From the NCBI GenBank assembly GCA_965661945.1, contig CBFIFP010000002.1, positions 248,001 to 312,000 on the forward strand: a stretch of DNA of 64,000 nt. The letters are read 5' to 3'. The stretch comes from JAJRPT01 sp965661945. GTDB taxonomy: Bacteria; Bacteroidota; Ignavibacteria; Kapaibacteriales; UBA2268. Below are positions 57,501 to 64,000 of the stretch, one piece after another. Within the stretch, counting starts at the first letter, position 1. Each line of letters opens with the position of its first letter. The notes under the pieces are model-generated. The model was not told the origin of the DNA, did no database searches, and saw nothing but the letters and a program-made list of their open reading frames with translations. The position numbers and the translations under genes were made by a program.

Positions 57501-58598
57501 CTACTCAATATAATCATCTACAGTTAGTTTTTCTTCTACTGGTTGCTCAAAAGGTATTTCCTCTCCATTTAGTGATTTATAAAGGTGGGCTTTAATTAAT
57601 TCAGATACTTCTTCTCTGGTCTTTTTGCCCAGTTTTATCTGAATTCGTAAATCTTTGTAATTTAAATGATCAAAATCCACGTCTTTTATATTCAAATCTT
57701 GGATACCAAACTCCATACATTGTTTACTACAAAACCCCATATATCTCCTGTAATATCTTGGTCTTGCGATAATTTGCCTGTTGCAAAGACCATACCTACA
57801 ATTATGCATGTGTTCTGTTTTTTCACCGGAATAATAGCAAGTTGCAATTATTTTATGCGTATCTTCGTCTCCAACTTTTGTAGAAACTCTTTCATCAAAA
57901 GTATATAAATTTCCTAACCAATTACCATCATTATGTTTATTAACGTATTTTACAACACCACCATCAAGTTGTTTAACATTTTCTAATCCAGATTCTTGCA
58001 AAAGAACTGCAAGTTTTTCGCATCTAATACCACCAGTGCAATACATTATAACTTCTTTATTACCTATTTTTTTTCTATACTCATCAATAAATTGTTCAGT
58101 TTCTTTAAATGTCATAGTTCCGGCTGGTCTTGCGTTTTTAAAGTGACCTAATTTATATTCATAATTATTTCTCATATCTAAGATTAAATATGAATCCGAA
58201 TCCTTATTTTCTAATAAATCTTTAAATTCATCTGGTGTGAGTTTATACTTGGCATTTACAATCTGATTCGCTTTGTAAACCTTACCAAGAGCAACGATTT
58301 CCTTTCTATATCTAACAATCATTTTTTTAAATTGATGTTCTGAAATATCTTGGGCTTTGTCGTCAATATCGGGAATACTATTAAAATATGGATTATTTTC
58401 TAAATAACTTTTTAAGGCGATAAACTGTCCTATATTCACGGAGCAAGTAGCGTTAATACCTTCTTCACCTATATATATTCTACCTTTAACTCCAATATCT
58501 GTAAGAAATTGTTTCATCTCTTTAACTTCTTTTTCAGGGTCTTCTATATCAATAAACTTATAGAAAGACAGAAGCTTATAATTAGTATTTGGCTTCAT
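57501..58598 (-). CDS. trhO: tRNA uridine(34) hydroxylase, rhodanese family
   Basis: 365 residues. An N-terminal acylphosphatase-like domain (YKLLSFYKFIDIEDPEKEV, GRIYIGEEGINATCS) and a rhodanese domain (about 130-235) with active-site loop VIMYCTGGIRCEKL are the layout of TrhO/YceA (UPF0176), which makes 5-hydroxyuridine at tRNA position 34. A Cys-rich C-terminal segment (CRYGLCNRQIIARPRYYRRY, and FCSKQC) is usual for the longer members. It is just downstream of priA on the same strand with a terminator and a -7 element between. Confidence 0.88.
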   Translation of the reverse strand: MKPNTNYKLLSFYKFIDIEDPEKEVKEMKQFLTDIGVKGRIYIGEEGINATCSVNIGQFIALKSYLENNPYFNSIPDIDDKAQDISEHQFKKMIVRYRKEIVALGKVYKANQIVNAKYKLTPDEFKDLLENKDSDSYLILDMRNNYEYKLGHFKNARPAGTMTFKETEQFIDEYRKKIGNKEVIMYCTGGIRCEKLAVLLQESGLENVKQLDGGVVKYVNKHNDGNWLGNLYTFDERVSTKVGDEDTHKIIATCYYSGEKTEHMHNCRYGLCNRQIIARPRYYRRYMGFCSKQCMEFGIQDLNIKDVDFDHLNYKDLRIQIKLGKKTREEVSELIKAHLYKSLNGEEIPFEQPVEEKLTVDDYIE

Positions 58599-58640
58599 TT
58601 AAATTTCCTTTTGTGTCCGACTTGTCTAATCGGCAATTAT

Positions 58641-58677
58641 AAAAAACTGAGGAAGAATCACTCAGTTCGCAAAATTA
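58641..58677 (-). promoter_or_regulatory. priA terminator hairpin next to trhO promoter element
   Basis: On the minus strand ACTGAG...CTCAGT with a TTTTTT tract (58666-58641) would end priA transcripts. Immediately upstream is TAATTTTGC (58677-58669). The 26-bp segment containing the latter is identical to 21483-21508. Confidence 0.55.
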
Positions 58678-58771
58678 AGGAAAATATTTAATTTAAAAAA
58701 GAAAACACGCCAATTTAAGCATTGTAAAGAGGCTTGGCAGGTGTTAACACAATAATAAAAATTAAAATTCT

Positions 58772-61261
58772 CTACACCTCGCTATATGTATCAATATCTA
58801 TATCGATTTTTAATGAATTGGAGATGTTTAAATCGCAGAGTTTTTGCATTATTTTGCTTGCTGCTTTTCCGCTTTTGTCTTTTGCTTTTAATACTTTTAT
58901 GAATATATATTGCCTGTATCTGTTATTAATTAAAGAGATTGTAGGGACTACGGGCTTATATATTTGAATTATTTCCGAATTTACGTTTATATGATTAAAT
59001 ATATATTCTGCTGTGTTTTTTACTTCTCTTTCGCTTATTCCTGATATTATTATTTTATTCATTCTCCAAATTGGTGGGTATTCGGAAGATGTTCTATATG
59101 AAAGCTCTGTGTTTGCAAATGCAATGTAATTATGCTCTTGCACGTATTTAATTGCATAATTATCTGGGCTGTAAGTTTGAATTATTACCTCGCCTTGCAG
59201 TTCTTTTGTTCTGCCTGCCCGACCTGCCACTTGCTCCAAAAGTTGAAATGTTCGCTCGTTTGCTCGGAAGTCTGAGCGGTATAACTCTAAATCTGAATTA
59301 ATTATCCCTACAAGCGATAAATTCTTAAAATTCAGACCTTTTGCTAATATTTGTGTACCTATTAATATTTGAAATTTATTTTCTTGAAAATCATTTATTA
59401 TTTTTTTTGCTTCTTTATCTGTTTTTGCTGTGTCGGAATCCAAGCGTCTAACACCCACTTCCATACCTGCTTTATCGAAATACTCTTTTATTTCCTCTTC
59501 AATTTGCTCCGTGCCGATGCCTATATTGGATAAAGAATCTCTTCCACATTCATTGCAAGAACGTTCGGTAACTCTGCTATATCCGCAATAATGACAATAA
59601 AGCAAGTTCTTCTTTTTATGATATGTTAGGGCAACATCGCATCGCTTACATTTTTTTATATCGCCACAATCTCGGCACATTAAAAAGGCAGAATAACCCC
59701 TTCGATTTAAAAATAAAATCACTTGCTCTTTTCTTGCAATTCGGTCTAACATTCCATCAAATAATGCCCTTGAGAGATGACCTTTTACAGCGGCTTTTAT
59801 TTTTGCATCCATCATATCAACTATTCTAACTCTTGGCATAACTGCATTATCCGCTCTATTTTTTATCTCAAAATATTTATATAAGTTGATTTTTGAGTTG
59901 TAATAAGATTCTAATGAAGGAGTTGCAGAAGCAAGAAGAACCGTAGAGTTTTCAATCTTTGCCCTTACTATTGCTACATCACGAGCATTATAGCGTGGAT
60001 TTTTGTCGCTTTGCTTATAAGATGTATCGTGTTCTTCATCAATAATTGTGAGTTCCAAATCAGAAAAAGGTAGAAACACCGCAGAGCGAGTTCCTATAAC
60101 AAAGTGTCCTTTCTCTTGCTTGATTTTATGCCACAAATCAAATTTACTTCCTGCTGGCATCTTACTATGATAAATACTTACATTATTCGGAAATGCACGT
60201 TCAAATCTGTCGTAAAGGTTGTTTGTAAGGGCAATTTCTGGCACAAGAAGTAATACCGATTTTCCTTGCTCAAGAATCTCACGAATTAAATACATATAGA
60301 CAAGAGTTTTTCCGGCACCCGTAACTGCGTTCAGCAATGCAACACCTTTTTCGCCTTCAAGCATATCCATAACAGAATCAAAAACATGCTCTTGTTCGCT
60401 ATTTAATTTGAATTTTAATTCATTAATTAAATTCAAATCAGAATCAAAAGTATTTAATGACCTATCGCGTTTAACTTTAATTATTTCAATAATTCCTTTT
60501 TCTTTTAATCGCTTAAATGAAATAGAATTAGCACCACAAGAATCTTTTAATTTATCACTATGTATTGGAGTATTAAATAAAGATTTTTGCTCCCTAAAAT
60601 ATTCAATAATCCTTTTATCTATTTTCGATTTTATTTTTAATTCTTTAAAATAATATTCATTATCTATATCATCATTAAATAAATTATAATTAAATTTAAT
60701 ATAATCTTCATATACAAAATTGGAACTCTCTAATTTGCTTACAATTTCTATAAACCCTTTTTCTTCCAACTGCTCTAAACTTTTTTTAACATTACTTATT
60801 TTTAAATTATTTTTTAAATGTTTCAGCGTTAATTTATCACGTTTTTTATTCAAATATTCAAGAATTATTTTATTATTTGGGGTTAATTTAATTCCACTAT
60901 GTTCATAGTCAATATCTAATTTATGAATTACTAAATCTTCGGAATTTACAAAAGATGAAGGCAGTGCTGTAAAAAGCGCTGTTCCAAGTTCCGATACGTA
61001 ATATTCACTAATCCAAGAGCATAGTTTTATCAACGACTTAGTAACAATAGGAGTGCTATCTAATAATTTCAAAATTGGAATTATATCGAAACTATGATTT
61101 TCAAAATCCGTATTTGTAATAATACCTGTCATTACTTTATTACTTAATTTTACAAGGACTCTACAACCAATTAAATTTTGTGGAATCTCCTCTGTATCAA
61201 GTGAATAAGTAAATTCTTGATTAAGTTTTATAGGTAATGCTATTTTAAAATTATGTCTCAA
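58772..61261 (-). CDS. priA: Primosomal replication protein N' (PriA helicase)
   Basis: 829 residues, normal length. The N-terminal 3'-DNA-binding domain (QEFTYSLDTEE, GCRVLVKLSNK) and winged-helix region come first. The helicase core has Walker A AVTGAGKTLVYM, DEEH box IIDEEHDTSYKQ, and motifs NRRGYSAF, GTQILAKGLNF and QVAGRAGR. The zinc-binding insert CRDCGDIKKCKRCD...CHYCG...CNECG holds the four Cys pairs. It restarts stalled replication forks. Its ATG (61261) is 16 bp from the divergent HtrA start; the two promoters must overlap the coding starts. Confidence 0.95.
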   Translation of the reverse strand: MRHNFKIALPIKLNQEFTYSLDTEEIPQNLIGCRVLVKLSNKVMTGIITNTDFENHSFDIIPILKLLDSTPIVTKSLIKLCSWISEYYVSELGTALFTALPSSFVNSEDLVIHKLDIDYEHSGIKLTPNNKIILEYLNKKRDKLTLKHLKNNLKISNVKKSLEQLEEKGFIEIVSKLESSNFVYEDYIKFNYNLFNDDIDNEYYFKELKIKSKIDKRIIEYFREQKSLFNTPIHSDKLKDSCGANSISFKRLKEKGIIEIIKVKRDRSLNTFDSDLNLINELKFKLNSEQEHVFDSVMDMLEGEKGVALLNAVTGAGKTLVYMYLIREILEQGKSVLLLVPEIALTNNLYDRFERAFPNNVSIYHSKMPAGSKFDLWHKIKQEKGHFVIGTRSAVFLPFSDLELTIIDEEHDTSYKQSDKNPRYNARDVAIVRAKIENSTVLLASATPSLESYYNSKINLYKYFEIKNRADNAVMPRVRIVDMMDAKIKAAVKGHLSRALFDGMLDRIARKEQVILFLNRRGYSAFLMCRDCGDIKKCKRCDVALTYHKKKNLLYCHYCGYSRVTERSCNECGRDSLSNIGIGTEQIEEEIKEYFDKAGMEVGVRRLDSDTAKTDKEAKKIINDFQENKFQILIGTQILAKGLNFKNLSLVGIINSDLELYRSDFRANERTFQLLEQVAGRAGRTKELQGEVIIQTYSPDNYAIKYVQEHNYIAFANTELSYRTSSEYPPIWRMNKIIISGISEREVKNTAEYIFNHINVNSEIIQIYKPVVPTISLINNRYRQYIFIKVLKAKDKSGKAASKIMQKLCDLNISNSLKIDIDIDTYSEV

Positions 61262-61276
61262 AATGGAGCCAAATTA

Positions 61277-62494
61277 ATGTATATTTTCTTAATTATTTTT
61301 AATTTATTTCTTTTAAATGCATGTAATTCAAAAGAAATACCTGAAGTTGAGATAAATCAATCTAAACCTCAATCTCAAGATATTGCAAAATTAAACAAAA
61401 TAAATCAGATTGTAGAAGAAAATGATAAAATTTATAGTTCCAGACAAAATTCGATAACAAGAGCAATTGCTATTGCTTCTGATGCAGTTGTGGGAATAAA
61501 CATAACCGAAACAAAAAGAGTGGTTTATCGTGATGCGTATAATCCATTTATGGAAGATGAATTTTTTGGTCGATTTTTCCGTCGTTACCGCTCTGCTCCC
61601 AGAGTTCGAGAGTATGAAGTAAAAGGTCTTGGCACCGGCTTTTTAATTTCAGATGACGGCTACATATTAACTAATCATCACGTTGCTGGAAGCGCAAGCA
61701 AAATAATTATTACAATGACAGATGGCAAGGAATATAACGCAGAAATTATAGGCACTGACTTCACAACTGATGTTGCGCTTCTGAAAATTGACGGACAAAA
61801 TCTACCTCACTTAAAACTCGCAGACAGTGAAGATATAATCATAGGTGAGTGGGTAATTGCATTGGGTAATCCATTTGGATTATTTGATAAAAATGCGAAA
61901 CCGACTGTAACTGTAGGTGTAGTTTCAAATAAAGGGGTTAATTTTGCTCAAGAAGATAATAATGACTATCGCGTTTATAAGGATATGATTCAAACAGATG
62001 CAGCAATTAGTTCTGGAAATTCAGGCGGACCGCTTGTAAATGCAATCGGCGAAGTAATCGGAATGAATACAATTATTTATTCAACTGCTACTGACGGAAA
62101 GGGTGCTGGCTCTATTGGGATTGGCTTTTCTATTCCTATTAATCGAGTAAAAGAAATAGTTGAAATGCTGAAAAAAAATAAAACACTCAATAGAAACTTT
62201 TATACTGGCTTAGATGTAAAGTTGTTAGATAAAAAATTATCTGCTTATCTTGACCTCGAAGTTGATAGGGGATTGATAGTTTATAGTATTCTTAAAAACT
62301 CGCCGGGACACCTTGCTGGGCTTGAACCAGGTGATTTAATCCTGTCTATAAATGACCGAAAAATAATAGACCAAGAAGATTACATTATTGCAATTTATGA
62401 TAATTTTGTTGGAGATAAAATAAATTTCCGTATTTTGCGAAATGGAAAAGAACTAACTAAAACTTTAATTTTAGTCCCGAGACCGGGCGAATAG
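61277..62494 (+). CDS. HtrA/DegP-type serine protease lipoprotein with one PDZ domain
   Basis: 405 residues. The start at 61277 (GGAG 8 nt upstream) gives a lipoprotein signal, lipobox LNAC, Cys16; the upstream ATG at 61253 lies within priA and lacks these. The trypsin-like domain has catalytic His135 (TNHHVAG), Asp165 (TTDVALLKI) and Ser249 (SSGNSGGPLVN). One PDZ domain follows (YTGLDVKLLDK, SPGHLAGLEPGDLILSI). It is an envelope protein quality-control protease (periplasm, membrane-anchored). It lies 4 nt before lptB, so the pair is likely an envelope-biogenesis operon. Confidence 0.92.
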   Translation: MYIFLIIFNLFLLNACNSKEIPEVEINQSKPQSQDIAKLNKINQIVEENDKIYSSRQNSITRAIAIASDAVVGINITETKRVVYRDAYNPFMEDEFFGRFFRRYRSAPRVREYEVKGLGTGFLISDDGYILTNHHVAGSASKIIITMTDGKEYNAEIIGTDFTTDVALLKIDGQNLPHLKLADSEDIIIGEWVIALGNPFGLFDKNAKPTVTVGVVSNKGVNFAQEDNNDYRVYKDMIQTDAAISSGNSGGPLVNAIGEVIGMNTIIYSTATDGKGAGSIGIGFSIPINRVKEIVEMLKKNKTLNRNFYTGLDVKLLDKKLSAYLDLEVDRGLIVYSILKNSPGHLAGLEPGDLILSINDRKIIDQEDYIIAIYDNFVGDKINFRILRNGKELTKTLILVPRPGE

Positions 62495-62498
62495 AAAT

Positions 62499-63257
62499 AT
62501 GAATGAAAATAAATCAACAATTAGTATTTTAACAGCATCAGATTTAATTAAAAAATATGGACAACGCACCGTTGTTAAAGGTGTTTCGCTTGAAGTAAAA
62601 CAAGGCGAAGTAGTCGGGCTTCTGGGTCCTAATGGTGCAGGAAAAACTACTTCATTTTATATGATTGTAGGAATGGTGCATCCCAACTCTGGAGATGTTT
62701 TCATCGATAACAAGAAAATCACAAATAAAGCGATGTACCAGCGCTCGCGTATGGGAATTTCATATCTTCCACAAGAGCCATCAGTTTTTCGTAAATTATC
62801 AGTAGAAAATAACATTATGGCGATTCTTCAACTTCAAAAATTAAAGTCAAAACAACGAAAAGAAAAGTTAGAAGAATTGCTTGAGAATTTCCACATAACA
62901 CATATAAGAAAATCAAAGGGTTATATGCTATCTGGTGGCGAAAGAAGACGCTGCGAAATTGCCCGCACAATTGCCTCCGACCCTAAATTTATTCTACTCG
63001 ACGAACCCTTCGCTGGTATCGACCCAATCGCAGTAGAAGACATTATGCACATAATCCAAGACCTAAAAAGGATGAATATCGGCGTATTAATCACCGACCA
63101 CAACGTCCACGAAACCCTTTCAATCACCGACAAAGCCAACATCTTAATCGACGGCACAATGTTTATCTCCGGCACCGCCCAAGAAATAGCCGATAACCCA
63201 GAAGTAAGAAAGCGCTATCTGGGCGAAACATTTAAGTTGGAGAGGTATTTTGAGTGA
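62499..63257 (+). CDS. lptB: LPS export ABC transporter ATP-binding protein LptB
   Basis: 252 residues. Walker A LGPNGAGKTT (residues 42-51), LptB-typical YLPQEPSVFRKLSVENNI, signature LSGGERRRCEIAR, Walker B FILLDEPFAGIDP and switch His in LITDHNVHET. LptB powers LptFG extraction of LPS from the inner membrane for transport to the outer membrane. The gene is 4 nt after the HtrA-like protease gene. The last 150 bp use notably more GC-rich codons than the neighbourhood. The other lpt genes are not in the window. Confidence 0.95.
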   Translation: MNENKSTISILTASDLIKKYGQRTVVKGVSLEVKQGEVVGLLGPNGAGKTTSFYMIVGMVHPNSGDVFIDNKKITNKAMYQRSRMGISYLPQEPSVFRKLSVENNIMAILQLQKLKSKQRKEKLEELLENFHITHIRKSKGYMLSGGERRRCEIARTIASDPKFILLDEPFAGIDPIAVEDIMHIIQDLKRMNIGVLITDHNVHETLSITDKANILIDGTMFISGTAQEIADNPEVRKRYLGETFKLERYFE

Positions 63258-63276
63258 GGTGGGATTAAAAGTCTTT

Positions 63277-63999
63277 TAATTTATTAAGTAAATAAATATT
63301 TTCTCCATTTAACTCTAACATTTTAATTATATTATTAGAATAATTTAGTAATATTTGATTTTCATTTGAATCAAAAAATAAATTTAACAAATTTGACTTT
63401 CTATTATATTTAAATAATTTAAATTTTATATTAAAATCATATTTATCTAGGCTATCATTTTCATAATATTCGAAATATAGAAATAATTCATTATTATTTT
63501 CTATAAATTCTATTTTTCTTATTTTATATTGGAAGCACTTTTCTTTTTCTAAGAATGTTTTATGACTACAGTTTTTGTGAATATCTATTTCTGCAATTTC
63601 CTTTTGAAAACTTTCTATTTCTATTTCATTATTTTTAAATTTTAAAATTTTATTATATAAATTAAAAATTACAAAATTTTCTTTATACTGATAAAAAACT
63701 GAATTATTCCTTATAAAATCAACACTATCTATTAAATCAATTGTATCTTTAATAACAAGGTCAATTCTGTCAAAATCATAATAAAATTTAATATTTTTAG
63801 AGATAATAGAATTATCATTTAATTCAAATGTATTAAAGTAAAAGGAATTATTATTTGTATTAAAGTAAAAATGTTTAGATATATAGTTGTTAAGATTTTG
63901 TGCTATTGTTTCAATAGATTTTGATTTAATTATTTTTGAATTATTTTCTGTAAAAAATTCAAAATGAGAGTTAAATGTGTTTAAAATGAAAACATTCTT
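63277..63999 (-). CDS. Unrecognised protein, 3' part (partial at the right edge)
   Basis: On the minus strand one frame is open from the window edge through 240 codons to TAA at 63279-63277; the start codon lies beyond 64000. The product is rich in Asn, Lys, Phe and Ile (for example YFNTNNNSFYFNTFELND, LFLYFEYYENDSLDKYDF) and shows alternating strand-like segments. No motif or family recognised, and no T9SS tail at the end. It is convergent with lptB. Confidence 0.6.
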
Positions 64000-64000
64000 A

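Noticed and set aside
61253..61276. Upstream ATG for the HtrA-like protease
   Set aside because: Overlaps priA's start on the other strand and would bury the lipoprotein signal; GGAG favours 61277.

Overview
The window is a low-GC (very AT-rich) chromosomal segment from a member of the Bacteroidota/Chlorobiota (FCB) lineage. The evidence is seven proteins with C-terminal type IX secretion (T9SS)-like sorting domains, a TonB-dependent receptor with a carboxypeptidase-like N-terminal domain, many lipoproteins, and promoters of the Bacteroidota type (TTTG, about 19-20 nt, TAnnTTTG). The mix of genes (deoxyhypusine-synthase-like protein, giant T9SS surface proteins, ACMSD) would suit a Kapabacteria/Ignavibacteria-like organism, but that placement is inference.

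Layout. 1-7.1 kb: 3' end of rarA, a Rossmann-fold protein and a 1621-residue T9SS protein. 7.1-12.5 kb: a HIT protein and a full-length paralogue of the giant T9SS protein that is interrupted near its 5' end by one in-frame TGA where a Trp is expected. 12.5-23.9 kb: mostly conserved genes: a deoxyhypusine-synthase-like protein lacking the catalytic Lys, a cytochrome c lipoprotein, ACMSD, a YihY-family membrane protein, an operon of an Ig-like lipoprotein, manC and hutI, a secreted EEP-family nuclease/phosphatase, and an RluA-type pseudouridine synthase.

23.9-41.6 kb reads as an accessory island directly downstream of tRNA-Phe. No housekeeping gene lies in it. Its left edge is the tRNA 3' end, and a diverged copy of that edge occurs at about 41.54 kb. 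The island holds a TPR-histidine kinase and a LuxR-type response regulator, an outer-membrane barrel gene, a four-gene envelope operon with LPP20/FlgT-like features, a gene of near-perfect 60-bp repeats, a secreted DUF4116 protein, relics of Abi and restriction-modification genes with a candidate abiF-type RNA, a T9SS beta-propeller protein and a frameshifted Cys-rich secreted gene. The most striking signal is one 18-bp operator found three times, each exactly 22 nt upstream of a TAATTTTG promoter element. The copies precede the response regulator itself, the barrel gene and the repeat-protein gene, and the last two share a duplicated promoter/leader of about 130 bp lying 5100 bp apart. This looks like a compact, self-regulated two-component regulon for cell-surface proteins.

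41.6-64 kb: a TonB receptor plus PhoD-like phosphatase operon, a secreted endonuclease I, two giant T9SS proteins (lamin-tail, Ig-like and ASPM/DUF1573-like repeats), a CIA30-like protein, trhO, priA, an HtrA-type lipoprotein protease, lptB and the 3' part of an unrecognised gene on the minus strand.
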